Assembly: GCA_002394335.1 (NCBI GenBank)
Contig: DGTP01000015.1
Span: forward strand, 124,001-188,000
Source: Bacteroidales bacterium UBA4333
GTDB lineage: Bacteria > Bacteroidota > Bacteroidia > Bacteroidales > Paludibacteraceae
DNA length: 64,000 nt
Direction: 5' to 3'
The notes beneath the pieces are model-generated. The model made no database searches and was not told where the DNA came from. It was given only the letters and a program-made list of their open reading frames with translations. Below, in pieces: positions 27,986 through 37,281 of the stretch. Every line of letters begins with the position of its first letter. Position 1 is the first letter of the stretch. The position numbers and the translations under genes are program-made.

Positions 27986-30259
27986 TCAGAACGGATGGCC
28001 GATGGCGAAATGGAAGGTCATGTCGTCGTTCCATCCCAAACCGTTGGGAGCAGTACGCCACTGCTTGCCTTCCGCCATTCGCGAGGGGTCGTACAGTTTG
28101 ACACCAAAATCAACCCGGAAGATGAATAGCGACAGATCCAGACGTACGCCAACGCCATATGCCCAGGCTATCTGCTTGTAGAAGGAGTCGAAGCGGAAGA
28201 CGCCTCCGGGTTGCTGCTCATAGTCGCGTATAGTCCAAATGTTTCCCGCATCGGTAAAGGCGGCGAGTTCCAGGAATTTGAGCACCTTGAAACGGTACTC
28301 CAGATTCAAGTCCAGGCGTATATCCCCCGCCTGCAGATCATACACCAGGGTATTGCCTTCGCCTCGGAAAGTACCGGGACCGAGTGTTCGCGCCTGCCAT
28401 CCGCGGACGCTGTTGCTACCGCCGGCGAAATAGCGTTTCTCGAACGGCACTGTAGTGGCATTGAGGTACGGTACTATCACACCTATTCCGGCGTGATAGA
28501 CGAGTTTGTGCTGCGGATGGATGACATGGTGATAGGTGAAGTTCACATCCCCTTTGGCATACTGCGCAAAAGGAGTGTTGAAGAGCGTATAAGAGCCCTG
28601 TTCGTTCTTGCTGAGGTTCGCCAGCGACGCCACGCCATAGAGGAAGTTACCCGCAGTCTCCAAAGTGTACTGGAAGTTGATGTAACTGCGGTTGGGGTTA
28701 CGCGACGAATAGTTGGTATAGCGTCCCGTATAGGACCAGTCAAGAATAAAATGATCTTCGTATGACGCACGGAGAGCAGACGACTTCTCAATAAAATCCT
28801 TGCGGAAGCGGTCGGACATCCATGGAAGGTAGATATAGGATATATCCACCAGATTGAAGGAGTGTGTCCAATGGGAGCGCGGTTTCCGGGGTGCGGTATA
28901 GTAGAGACCGGCATTCGCCAGTGTACGGGTGTACTCATCCGGTCGCTGCTGGTAGTTATAGGCGATATTGATCTTGAGCTGGTTAGGCCACTGCAATCCG
29001 GCTTCCGCACGCGCTTCGATAGCACGGCTGCCGTTGGTGCGCCACTCATAGGAGCCCCGTCCGTTGAGCGTAAAAAGTTCACCTCCCCGGAAGATGTTCT
29101 TGTTGGCATACCCCACTCCGGCTGCTATACCCCAATCGCCTGCCGAATAGGTGCCTTCGACCTCTGCCGAGATGGTATGGATCTTGGCGCGCGAGAGGGT
29201 GATATGGCAGTCCAGCAGTCCGCTATCCACCGGTGTAAAGGAGATATCGACATACTTGACCGCTCCAAGCGAGTTGAGATTGGTGTAAGTGCGTTCCAGC
29301 CGTCTCTCCGAGAACATCTCGCCGGGTTTAAGGGCGGTACGCTTACGGAGTACCCTGTGGCGCAGGAATTTGGTTCCGACATAAGAATAGACATAGTCTC
29401 CCTCGCCGGAGTCGGTATGCAGGATCAGTCCTTCCGGCACGCGCGAGGGGTCATAGTCGGTATGGAAACAGACACGGCGGATGGTCTGCTTGGTATAGAT
29501 GCGATGGCGGATGCTATCGGGAATAATACCCTGATAGTGGGTAAGATGCATCTGCAGTTTGACCGTGTTATTTTGGTTGGAGGAGTCGGCGGCATACGCC
29601 AGGAGCGTCTTGTCAAAATAGTAGTACCCCCGGTTGCGCATAGCAGTGGTAACGCGCTGGCGCTCTTCGTCCAGCGTAGCAGTATTATAGATATCCCCCA
29701 CTTTGACGAGGGAGCGGTCCTGCCGGGCTATCTCCTCCACCTCCGGCTCTTCGATGAGAGTTGAGTACTCTGCGATGCGGTAAGGGGCATTGGCTGTGAC
29801 ATGATAGGTGAGATTCATCTTCTTGCCGTCCTTGCCGGTGACACGCTTGGTGGTATCCACTCCGGCGTTAAAATAGCCACGGTTCTTCATCGCCAGCCCG
29901 ATCTGCTCCATCGACACACCCGTCAGCATATCATCATAGATGACAGGCGCCTCCCCCATCTTGTGGGCATTGTTGGCAAACCATTTGTTCGCCTTGGTGG
30001 AAGTATCCCGCGGAGCGGTGTTATAGACATGCAGCTGGAGTTTCCAGAAGCCGAATATCTCCGAGTTGTGCTTCTGGCGGAGGTAAGAGTTGAGGTCTGA
30101 GGAAGAGATCTCTTTGGTGTCCTCCACCCTCACTTTGGCTTTGTTGAGCAGGTACTGCCCCTCGGGCACGAACTTGGCAGTGTTGCACGACGAAAAAAGA
30201 ATGAGTACACCGGCACCCAGCCCCACAAGCAGTCTATGCATCTTACGCGCGCGCAACAT
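27986..30259 (-). CDS. TamL-type BamA/TamA family outer-membrane lipoprotein
   Basis: 757 aa. The start may be M1 or M7 (MHRLL); both precede a lipoprotein signal with ILFSSCNTAKFVPEGQYLLN, a sequence typical of Bacteroidota TamL. POTRA-like repeats follow (LVKVGDIYNTATLDEERQRV) and a C-terminal 16-strand barrel with RYFAGGSNSVRGWQARTLGP (the conserved surface-antigen loop) and GVGVRLDLSLFIFRVDFGV. Acts in assembling or inserting outer-membrane components. First gene of the minus-strand envelope operon, with its own promoter. Confidence 0.9.
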   Translation of the reverse strand: MLRARKMHRLLVGLGAGVLILFSSCNTAKFVPEGQYLLNKAKVRVEDTKEISSSDLNSYLRQKHNSEIFGFWKLQLHVYNTAPRDTSTKANKWFANNAHKMGEAPVIYDDMLTGVSMEQIGLAMKNRGYFNAGVDTTKRVTGKDGKKMNLTYHVTANAPYRIAEYSTLIEEPEVEEIARQDRSLVKVGDIYNTATLDEERQRVTTAMRNRGYYYFDKTLLAYAADSSNQNNTVKLQMHLTHYQGIIPDSIRHRIYTKQTIRRVCFHTDYDPSRVPEGLILHTDSGEGDYVYSYVGTKFLRHRVLRKRTALKPGEMFSERRLERTYTNLNSLGAVKYVDISFTPVDSGLLDCHITLSRAKIHTISAEVEGTYSAGDWGIAAGVGYANKNIFRGGELFTLNGRGSYEWRTNGSRAIEARAEAGLQWPNQLKINIAYNYQQRPDEYTRTLANAGLYYTAPRKPRSHWTHSFNLVDISYIYLPWMSDRFRKDFIEKSSALRASYEDHFILDWSYTGRYTNYSSRNPNRSYINFQYTLETAGNFLYGVASLANLSKNEQGSYTLFNTPFAQYAKGDVNFTYHHVIHPQHKLVYHAGIGVIVPYLNATTVPFEKRYFAGGSNSVRGWQARTLGPGTFRGEGNTLVYDLQAGDIRLDLNLEYRFKVLKFLELAAFTDAGNIWTIRDYEQQPGGVFRFDSFYKQIAWAYGVGVRLDLSLFIFRVDFGVKLYDPSRMAEGKQWRTAPNGLGWNDDMTFHFAIGHPF

Positions 30260-30278
30260 ACCTCATCAAATTAGCGCA

Positions 30279-30310
30279 CAAATTTACTGCTTTTTTTTGA
30301 AATACACAAA
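30279..30310 (-). promoter_or_regulatory. Promoter of the tamL-rnhB-sppA-lpxK-msbA-like operon
   Basis: Minus strand TTTG at 30307-30310, 20 bp, TAAATTTG at 30279-30286. Confidence 0.72.
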
Positions 30311-30621
30311 TAAAAGTGGTATTTTTCTGTTTTTGTCCACAGATTGCACGGATTAAACATATTTTTTCAGGGCGGTTAGAAAGGCAGCACTATGAACGGA
30401 CAGAAAGAGCCAAGGAAAGGCGATACAAGAAAAGAACTAAAAGAAAATTAGTGCGGCATGGATAGCACTTGCCTCCGAGATGCCTCCGAAATGCCTCCGA
30501 GATGCCCCCGATAAGGGTGTTATAAGCAACTAAAAACCAACAGATTATAAAAATCGGAAAGGCAAGCGCGCTATAGAAAAGGCTCGCGCAATGATGTACG
30601 AGAGATGAGCCTGTCTATACT
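30311..30621. other. Intergenic region with an 11-bp tandem repeat
   Basis: Between the end of the scavenging operon and the tamL promoter. It holds a single copy of the ATCTGTGGAC-type repeat core in opposite orientation (near 30336) and four tandem copies of an 11-bp unit GCCTCCGAGAT (30471-30514). No gene or RNA recognised. Confidence 0.6.
30471..30514. repeat. Four tandem 11-bp units
   Basis: GCCTCCGAGAT / GCCTCCGAAAT / GCCTCCGAGAT / GCCCCCGATAA. The period is close to one helical turn. Confidence 0.8.
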
Positions 30622-31425
30622 CTATTTCGGGCGGCGGAACTCGGCAAGTATGACAGCCGTAGCGATGGCTACATTCAGGCTCTCCGAGGTGGGTTCCCCC
30701 GGCGGATAGGAAGGGATAAGAAGCGGATGGGTGACCAGACTCCGCACCTCCGGGCTGATACCGTTCCCCTCGTTGCCCATGACTATAATGGAACGCTGCG
30801 CTGTAGGAGCACCGGCGCTGTAAGAGCCAGGCACGGCCTGCTGCAAGACTTCGTACATGTTGCAGCCATCGAGGAGAGTACCAAAAACATTTACCATTTG
30901 GTCATTTACCATTTGGTCATTTATTTGGGCATTTATTTGGGCATTGAGCCATTGGGGGAGGTTCACATAATGGACGCGGACACGGGCGAGTGCACCCATC
31001 GTAGCCTGAACCACCTTGGGACTATAGCAATCGGCGGTATCCAACGAGCAGAAGATGTCCCGCACCCCGAACCAGTCGCATGTGCGGATGATCGTACCGA
31101 GGTTACCGGGATCCTGCACCCCATCCAAGGCAAGAACCAAGTCATGTACCATTTGGTCATTTACCATTTGGTCATTTGTCGGGGCATTGTCCGGTTTGCG
31201 GAAGACTCCGATGACCCCCTGCGGGGTACGCAGGGAGGACAGCTGTTCAATAGCTGTCTTCCCCACGTTTTCCGTAGTGAGCAGTGCCTCCAAGCGGAAC
31301 GCCTTTTGCAGTTCTTCCACACATTTTGGACCTTCTGCCAGAAACAGTCCCAGCTCGTCTCTGAACTTCTTCTGCTTGAGCGAACGATAGGTCTTCAGTT
31401 GCGCTTTGGTAATCTGCTCTGCCAT
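30622..31425 (-). CDS. TrmH/SpoU-family RNA 2'-O-methyltransferase
   Basis: 267 aa from the ATG at 31425. Substrate-binding N-domain, then a SPOUT knot: LALDGVQDPGNLGTIIRTCD (motif 1), IVMGNEGNGISPEV (motif 2) and EPTSESLNVAIATAVILAEF (motif 3). Methylates rRNA or tRNA ribose; the exact target is unknown. Oddity: two surface linkers are made of repeat DNA in frame, NDQMVNDQMVH just before motif 1 and NAQINAQINDQMVNDQMVN in the mid-domain. The knot motifs are intact. It starts 1 bp after the upstream lipoprotein stop. Confidence 0.88.
   Translation of the reverse strand: MAEQITKAQLKTYRSLKQKKFRDELGLFLAEGPKCVEELQKAFRLEALLTTENVGKTAIEQLSSLRTPQGVIGVFRKPDNAPTNDQMVNDQMVHDLVLALDGVQDPGNLGTIIRTCDWFGVRDIFCSLDTADCYSPKVVQATMGALARVRVHYVNLPQWLNAQINAQINDQMVNDQMVNVFGTLLDGCNMYEVLQQAVPGSYSAGAPTAQRSIIVMGNEGNGISPEVRSLVTHPLLIPSYPPGEPTSESLNVAIATAVILAEFRRPK
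30890..30944 (-). repeat. In-frame tandem repeats inside the TrmH-type gene (site 1)
   Basis: On the coding strand two 12-mers AATGCCCAAATA followed by two 15-mers AATGACCAAATGGTA, encoding (NAQI)2(NDQMV)2. Confidence 0.9.
31143..31180 (-). repeat. In-frame tandem repeats inside the TrmH-type gene (site 2)
   Basis: Two further copies of the same 15-mer AATGACCAAATGGTA, the second ending GGTACATG, encoding NDQMVNDQMVH. Confidence 0.9.
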
Positions 31426-31426
31426 G

Positions 31427-32845
31427 TTATTCCTCCGCCGTTTCTTCGGGTTCGTTGACCAGAATATTCTTGACCTCCCAGGTAGGACAAGTCTGTCCCG
31501 CCTCGGTCTTGTAGCGGAAGCCGATATAGATGGTCTGGTTGTTCCACTGACTGAGATCCATTCTGCCGGAGTTGAAGAATGTCCAGCTATTGGCATCGGG
31601 CACACCTGTTTCGCCGTTCCACTCGTTCCACGGGAGTTGCGTCCAGGTAGCCGAAGCGGCGTCATCCACATAGTCGGTGGAAACCCAGACGGTGATCTGC
31701 TCAAGACGTGTCTCGTCCAGCGGGCCGTAGTTCAGAGCATGGTCAAAAGAGAGCGCCGGGGAGACAGAGTTCTTCAGTTTGATCTTCGGTGTAACGAACC
31801 ATCCCTCACCGTAATGCGGTCCTCCGGCATACGCAGAGCCGCGCATTCCGTAAGCATTGTCGAAACGCCAGATATAGGTTATTCCGTCCTCCAGATTATA
31901 GTGGTGGAGGGCAATCTTGCCGAGGTTTCCTTCGCCTGCCACTGCCTGACGGAAATAGGTAGAGAGGTTGGCAGCCCAGCCCGACGAGAGGACAAAGGAC
32001 ATTGTCTCCTCGATAATTCCCGTATTGGGGATCCACGCCTCGCCGGAGTAGTTATACTCGGTAGCGACATAGTGTTTGAGGGAGGAGTCATAGGTCATGA
32101 GCACATGCCGGTCGTCCTTCTTGGCATAGGGATAAGTGAGGGTGAGATACTTGACCGGCTGTGACTCAGCTTCAGCCGGCAGCAGGGCGACCTCAGAGGA
32201 CTGATAAGGCTCCCATACGATACCCTGCGTAAAGACATAAAGCACTTCTTTCTCCATGATCTCTCCCCCTTCTGTCTGCGCAAAGGCATACTTGACTCCC
32301 ACCAGATAGTCATCTTCCACCATTGGCAGGAAATCGGTGAGTTGCGCCTCGTTGGAAGGCGTGAGGTACGGATGGTCGAGATCACCCCACACAGCCTTAT
32401 AGTCTGCATAGGTGAGGGCGTATTGCGGCGTGCGGTTATAGAAGTCGAGATACGCGGGTTGCCCTTCGTCGGTACGGTAGGTGACATTGAATGTCGATCC
32501 CGGATCGAGATGCGGATACTTGGAATAGATGAATGCCGGCACATACATATCCGCCGAAGCCACATCGTTGAAGCAGCGGCTTTCGCCCACCAGAGCCAAG
32601 GCGGATTGGTTCAGCTCGCCGGCATCTTTCTCTTCGTCAAGGGAAGCGGCATACGCCTTGTTGGTCTTGTTGTCGGCAATGATCTTATAGTCCGCATCGG
32701 TGAGGACATAGTCATAGGTCTTGACCAGCGAATGTTGCGGATCGCCGTTGTCCAGATATTTCTCGTCGAAATAATTGTCACACGAAGTACAAAGTGACAA
32801 AGTACCAAGTACCAAGGCTGCGCCTAAAATATATTTCTTTTTCAT
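31427..32845 (-). CDS. Choice-of-anchor-J type lipoprotein, partner of the TonB receptor
   Basis: 472 aa from M3 (MKKKYILG). The lipobox gives a Cys in LCTSCDNYF. The N-terminal half is poorly recognisable (YDYVLTDADYKIIADN occurs twice in variant form, YALTYADYKAVWGD being the second). The C-terminal about 150 residues have the jelly-roll look of DUF5017/choice-of-anchor-J modules (GEGWFVTPKIKLKNSVSPAL, IYIGFRYKTEAGQTCPTWEV). It takes the place of SusD beside the TonB receptor and probably caps or feeds it at the cell surface. The signal-peptide DNA carries tandem TTGGTAC/TTTGTAC repeats. Confidence 0.82.
   Translation of the reverse strand: MKKKYILGAALVLGTLSLCTSCDNYFDEKYLDNGDPQHSLVKTYDYVLTDADYKIIADNKTNKAYAASLDEEKDAGELNQSALALVGESRCFNDVASADMYVPAFIYSKYPHLDPGSTFNVTYRTDEGQPAYLDFYNRTPQYALTYADYKAVWGDLDHPYLTPSNEAQLTDFLPMVEDDYLVGVKYAFAQTEGGEIMEKEVLYVFTQGIVWEPYQSSEVALLPAEAESQPVKYLTLTYPYAKKDDRHVLMTYDSSLKHYVATEYNYSGEAWIPNTGIIEETMSFVLSSGWAANLSTYFRQAVAGEGNLGKIALHHYNLEDGITYIWRFDNAYGMRGSAYAGGPHYGEGWFVTPKIKLKNSVSPALSFDHALNYGPLDETRLEQITVWVSTDYVDDAASATWTQLPWNEWNGETGVPDANSWTFFNSGRMDLSQWNNQTIYIGFRYKTEAGQTCPTWEVKNILVNEPEETAEE
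32783..32817 (-). repeat. Tandem TTGGTAC/TTTGTAC repeats within the signal peptide codons
   Basis: Coding strand reads TTGGTACTTGGTAC then TTTGTCACTTTGTACTTCG, encoding part of the hydrophobic core and lipobox (LVLGTLSLCTS). Similar words occur intergenically at 3331-3390. Confidence 0.85.
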
Positions 32846-32900
32846 ATGCATCTTTTGTCTTTTAGTGAAATGGTCTTTTATCTTTTAGCAAAGCGGTCTG

Positions 32901-35615
32901 TCAGAACTGCAATTTGAGGCGGATATTCCACTGTCTTCCCTTGTTGTAGAAGAAATAGATATTATCCTTGGTGTTCTCCGCCACAGTCTGTGTAGCGGTG
33001 CTTGCCGACCAGGCTTTCTCGATATAGTACTGGTTGAGTACGTTGGTGACATTTCCGCCGATGGTTGCGCGGACAGGTCCTATGTCAAAGGAATAGGACG
33101 CACGCAAATCCATCGAGCCGCCCAGCGGGCATCGGTACGGCTCAACGATATTCATCTCCTTGCCCAGATTGAGGTTCGAGCCGGAGAAGGAATAATAGCT
33201 GTAGTTGCGGTCGTAGAGGGTATATTCACCGCCGATACGGAAGCCTTTGAAGGGCTTGAAGGTAACGCCGAAGTTGGCGGTAGTCTGTGCCTGTCCGCCT
33301 ACGTGGATACCTTTCATGTTGATTTTTGCCCAAGCGTGGTCAGGCGCGCCGATCTCGGTACGCTGTCCGTCGGCGGTCATGGCGAAGCCGTGTTCGTCAT
33401 AAGCGCGGCCGATGACCGAGTCGCTATCCCATTTCCAGTCGCCCAACGAAACCATTGCGCTCAACTCCACCCATTTGGCAGGGCGCACTTTGGCTTCGAA
33501 CTCCAGACCCATGTGGCGGGCATTGACGCCTGTCATGTTCATATAGAACTGCGTCTGGTTCATGTCAGCGAGGTTTCCGTACTTGGTCATGGATTTGTCC
33601 ATCCATTCGGTGAAATAGCCGTTGACGCGGACACGTGCATACTGGTTCTCAAAGCCGTATCCCAATTCGACGGAAGCGATCTTCTCGTTCTTCGCCTCGT
33701 TGTTGATAGCATTGGAAGTGCTGACAGACATATAGATAGACTGATATTTCGGAGCGCGCGAGATAAATCCGGCATTGAGGAAGACGTTATGATACTTGGC
33801 GAACTTGTAGTTGACACCGCCTTTGATGGTTCCACCAATACGGACAACGGAGTCGCGTGCGGTGACATTATCATAGTAATAGCGGTCGGTACGCCAGTTA
33901 TGATTGAACGAGAGCGAGGCATTGACGAACGCTGAGAGGTTGTTCTTGCTATACTCAAGGCTGCCGAAGACACCCTCCTGAACGATGGTACCGGTATAGT
34001 CGCGGTAGGCTATATCCCCCACCCCGAGTTTCTCATTCACCCAGTTGGGGTCATTGCGTTTGGGGTTGTTCTCCGCCAAGACCGACGAGCGGTTAGCGTC
34101 AATATAGTACGCGCCGCCGAAGAGGTCGCTGACGACAGCCTGGTGGATACCCTGATACCAACGGACATCGACTCCTGCGGTGAGTTCGAGGCAATCCAGG
34201 AATTTCTTGTCATAGGTAGAGACGAGTCCTACCCAGTTGTGGTAGTTGCGGTTCTCGCATATAACCAACTCCGATCCGTATTCGGAAGCGGCGTTTATAT
34301 CCTGTACCATGGCGTAGTCGAACATTCCTGTAACGGGATCGCGGAAGGTGGTTGTCACCTCTCCGTTGTAAGCCCCGCGCGTGAGATCGGAGTACGAATA
34401 GGAGGAGTTGAGTCCGTTTTCAGCCGTTCGCCCAAATCCCCGTCCGATAGAGGTATAGAGTGTCGAGGACAGGCTGGAGGTATTGTCGATCTGCCAAACG
34501 TGGTTGAGCGAAATCTGGGGTTTGTGGTACTGGTTGTAGTTGGTACCTGCCTGTTTGCCGTCTTTGCCTATACCATACGAGGGGTTGTACCGACGGCGGT
34601 CCATGCCGGAGGGCATATACTGTGCCACCCTGTTCCACTCGGCAAGGGTGAGAGCGCCGTTATTGCCGGAAGGACGCGTCCAGTGCCATTGCGGAGCGCC
34701 GAAGCCGGTGAGCGAGAGCTGGTGGTTCTCGTTGATACGTTTGGAGATATTAGCGAAATAGCTGTAGCCCTGGAAGCCTGTTCCCTGGATGTATCCGTTG
34801 CCCCATGTGCGGCTTCCCATGACGGTGATCGCCCAGCCGTTTTTCATCAGCCCCGTCGAGACGGAGAAAAGCACTTTGTTGTAGCCGTCATTTCCCATGG
34901 CGTAACTGAGCATTCCGCCCTTCTTGGCATCAATGCCTCGGGTAACGATATTGATCGTACCGCCCACGGAAGGCGCAGATAGTTTGGAAGCACCCATACC
35001 ACGCTGTGTCTGCATGACCGAGGTGACGTCGCTCAGTCCCTGCCAGTTGGACCAATAGACCGTACCGCCCTCCATGTCATTCATCGGCACACCGTTGATC
35101 ATGGTAGCCACATTGGTGTTGTCGAATCCGCGCATCCATATCTCGGAGTCTCCCCATCCGCCGCCGACACCGTTGGCATGCACACCGGGGGTGTTCTTGA
35201 GCACTTCCGGGAACTCTTGTCCGGCAAGCCGCTCTTCGATCTCAAGCGCCGATATCTGGCTGACAGCCACAGGCGTCTGTTGCTGGCGCGCTATCTGGCC
35301 GGTGATTGTGACATCCTGCAAAGCCACCGCCTCTTCTTCCAGTTTGACGATGCCGATATCATTCCGTTTGAAACTCATCTCCAGCGGCGCATAGCCGACA
35401 TAGGAGAACTGGAGTTTGCGGTTAGTGACGGTGATTTTGAAGTTTCCGTCAAGATCGGTAACCACACCATTGGTTGTACCGGCTTCGATGACAGTAACGC
35501 CGACGAGGGGTTCGTCGGTAGCGGCGTCAACGACTGTTCCGGTGAGTTTCTGTGCCTGGGCAAAGAACATGGTCGATGCCAGAAGACAGAAGCATAGGGA
35601 AAAGACTTTTCTCAT
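32901..35615 (-). CDS. TonB-dependent receptor with carboxypeptidase-like N-domain (SusD-less)
   Basis: 904 aa. Signal peptide (MRKVFSLCFCLLASTMFFAQ), beta-sandwich domain (KLTGTVVDAATDEPLVGVTV, LQFSYVGYAPLEMSF), plug domain (VAVSQISALEIEERLAGQEF, INGVPMNDMEGGTVYWSNWQ) and a 22-strand barrel ending KGRQWNIRLKLQF with terminal Phe. It imports a ligand across the outer membrane using TonB energy. It starts 1 bp after the S1/P1 nuclease stop and is followed by the anchor-J lipoprotein, so its substrate is probably a product of nucleic-acid breakdown (inference). Confidence 0.92.
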   Translation of the reverse strand: MRKVFSLCFCLLASTMFFAQAQKLTGTVVDAATDEPLVGVTVIEAGTTNGVVTDLDGNFKITVTNRKLQFSYVGYAPLEMSFKRNDIGIVKLEEEAVALQDVTITGQIARQQQTPVAVSQISALEIEERLAGQEFPEVLKNTPGVHANGVGGGWGDSEIWMRGFDNTNVATMINGVPMNDMEGGTVYWSNWQGLSDVTSVMQTQRGMGASKLSAPSVGGTINIVTRGIDAKKGGMLSYAMGNDGYNKVLFSVSTGLMKNGWAITVMGSRTWGNGYIQGTGFQGYSYFANISKRINENHQLSLTGFGAPQWHWTRPSGNNGALTLAEWNRVAQYMPSGMDRRRYNPSYGIGKDGKQAGTNYNQYHKPQISLNHVWQIDNTSSLSSTLYTSIGRGFGRTAENGLNSSYSYSDLTRGAYNGEVTTTFRDPVTGMFDYAMVQDINAASEYGSELVICENRNYHNWVGLVSTYDKKFLDCLELTAGVDVRWYQGIHQAVVSDLFGGAYYIDANRSSVLAENNPKRNDPNWVNEKLGVGDIAYRDYTGTIVQEGVFGSLEYSKNNLSAFVNASLSFNHNWRTDRYYYDNVTARDSVVRIGGTIKGGVNYKFAKYHNVFLNAGFISRAPKYQSIYMSVSTSNAINNEAKNEKIASVELGYGFENQYARVRVNGYFTEWMDKSMTKYGNLADMNQTQFYMNMTGVNARHMGLEFEAKVRPAKWVELSAMVSLGDWKWDSDSVIGRAYDEHGFAMTADGQRTEIGAPDHAWAKINMKGIHVGGQAQTTANFGVTFKPFKGFRIGGEYTLYDRNYSYYSFSGSNLNLGKEMNIVEPYRCPLGGSMDLRASYSFDIGPVRATIGGNVTNVLNQYYIEKAWSASTATQTVAENTKDNIYFFYNKGRQWNIRLKLQF

Positions 35616-35616
35616 G

Positions 35617-36408
35617 TTAATAATAAATTGAGTTGATTAGTTTTGCCAAACGTATTCCGGCGCAATAGAGCTGGTACTCCATGGGCTGATGCCAACGGTA
35701 GATATAGTGCCATGTATTGCCGTCCCAAGACGTCTGGTAGTCATAGATAGCCGAAGTAAGATGATAGGTCCGGAGGGTGAGCTCCGCCCAAGAAGCAGCC
35801 TCTATCTCCCGCCGGCGAGAAGCATACGTATCCTCCAGAAACCGGGCATACTCAGAAAACGAGTAGCCCTGGGAGTCAATGAGTTTGGAGTCCCAGACGG
35901 CGTGCAGATTGGTGTTCTCGGAGCGCGAGAACCACGCCATGCGCACCTTGTTTCCTCCGAGGTCTTCGAGATGCCCCATGTGTACCGGGCAGAAACGGTC
36001 CCCAGTGAGATGGATGAGGAAGACCAAGGCATCGCGGTTATGACGGTCTGCGCGCAAGACGCTCTCCAGCGAGTCATAGACGCAGAAGAGTCTTCCACCG
36101 ACTTCTGGATAGCGGGTCAGGTATGAGACGATGGTGCTGTCGCTCTGTCCGCCGTCAAGATCCTGGAAATGCCAGTTATGGGACTGCGGATAGATCGTAT
36201 CGGACTTGATCTCGTCAGGCCAGTTGGCATTATAGATCATACCATTGGTGCCGAGGATGGCATCTACCTGCTTACGCGCTTTCTTTGACAAATGGGTATA
36301 AGCCACTTGTGCGATGACGCGGTGTCCTTCCTGTCCCCACGCCCAAAGAGGAGTGGTATAGACGAGACAACATGTCATCGCAATGAGAGTGAGAATTGAT
36401 TTTTTCAT
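35617..36408 (-). CDS. Secreted S1/P1-type nuclease
   Basis: 263 aa with a signal peptide cut near LWA-WGQEGH; the mature Trp N-terminus is a zinc ligand in this family. Other ligands: GHRVIAQVAY, LVFLIHLTGDRFCPVHMGHLEDLGG and NLHAVWDSKLID. It binds three zinc ions and hydrolyses RNA and single-stranded DNA to 5'-nucleotides, with 3'-nucleotidase activity. Periplasmic or surface. Overlaps the AraC gene by 4 bp and precedes a TonB receptor. Confidence 0.93.
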   Translation of the reverse strand: MKKSILTLIAMTCCLVYTTPLWAWGQEGHRVIAQVAYTHLSKKARKQVDAILGTNGMIYNANWPDEIKSDTIYPQSHNWHFQDLDGGQSDSTIVSYLTRYPEVGGRLFCVYDSLESVLRADRHNRDALVFLIHLTGDRFCPVHMGHLEDLGGNKVRMAWFSRSENTNLHAVWDSKLIDSQGYSFSEYARFLEDTYASRRREIEAASWAELTLRTYHLTSAIYDYQTSWDGNTWHYIYRWHQPMEYQLYCAGIRLAKLINSIYY

Positions 36409-37256
36409 TTGGTTTCTCTTCGGATTGCTAAAGGAGATTTACCTGTATGTTTTTTAACGTATTGGCAGAAGAAACTGCTATTGGGAAAGTGCAAGTCATA
36501 GGCAATCTCCTTGATACTGAGCTGGGTAGTACGGAGAAGGCGGACGACCTCGGTCATGGTGACCTCCACTATCCAGTCCGTAGGCAGCTTGCCGCTACAC
36601 TGTTTGCAGATCTCGGTCAGGTACTTGGGAGTGATACCGATCTTCTCGGCAAAGAACTGCACTTCGCGCTGATTGGTATTGCTCTGCAAGAGGGTCATGA
36701 ACCGCCGGAAAATGATATCCGACTGACGGATGCTGGCGCGCTCTTCAAGAGTCTTAGGCAGATTGAGTTCCGCATCCAGCAGATGCAGGATCTCCATCAC
36801 CGAAGCGCGCGCAATAGCCTGCAGTATATGGTGACGATAATTGGTATCCGCCTGCGAGATCTTCAACTTGAAGAGGGTGTGATAGGACTCAAGCACCCGG
36901 CGCTGGTCATCCACGAGATGAATCACCGGATTGGTACGGAGCAGTTGCTGTTTCTCCCACCAGTAAGGCTCCATGCGGAAACACTCGAAGAATATATCCT
37001 CGTATATCTGGCTCTTGGTACGCAAGAGATAGAACGAGAAATCATAAGACGGCTGCACAGAACGGATAAATGTATGGGGCATGATAATGAGCAGGTCTCC
37101 CGAATGGAGTTCACACTCCTTGTTCTCCATCTTGACTTTGACGGAACCCAGACGGCAATATACCAGACTGGTGGTTTCACCCAACCGGTAATTGGTCCGG
37201 CGGGAGAGATCCTCTATCGAGCCGGTGAGATAGACATTATCAATTTTCTGTGCCAT
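36405..37256 (-). CDS. AraC-family transcriptional regulator
   Basis: 283 aa. N-terminal cupin-like sensing region (GSVKVKMENKECELHSGDLL) and a C-terminal double helix-turn-helix (IGITPKYLTEICKQCSGKLP; LRTTQLSIKEIAYDLHFPNS followed by FFCQYVKKHTGKSPLAIRR). Located in the same operon as the nuclease and TonB receptor, which it probably controls; the inducer is unknown. Confidence 0.9.
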   Translation of the reverse strand: MAQKIDNVYLTGSIEDLSRRTNYRLGETTSLVYCRLGSVKVKMENKECELHSGDLLIIMPHTFIRSVQPSYDFSFYLLRTKSQIYEDIFFECFRMEPYWWEKQQLLRTNPVIHLVDDQRRVLESYHTLFKLKISQADTNYRHHILQAIARASVMEILHLLDAELNLPKTLEERASIRQSDIIFRRFMTLLQSNTNQREVQFFAEKIGITPKYLTEICKQCSGKLPTDWIVEVTMTEVVRLLRTTQLSIKEIAYDLHFPNSSFFCQYVKKHTGKSPLAIRRETK

Positions 37257-37281
37257 AGGTACAAGAGTAAACCGGGTTTGG

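Noticed and set aside
32901..35615. SusC/SusD polysaccharide utilisation locus
   Set aside because: No SusD and no glycoside hydrolase are adjacent; the partner is an anchor-J lipoprotein and the enzyme is a nuclease.
36405..37256. Hybrid two-component or extracytoplasmic sigma factor for the scavenging operon
   Set aside because: The protein is a plain AraC family regulator; no FecR/sigma pair is present.
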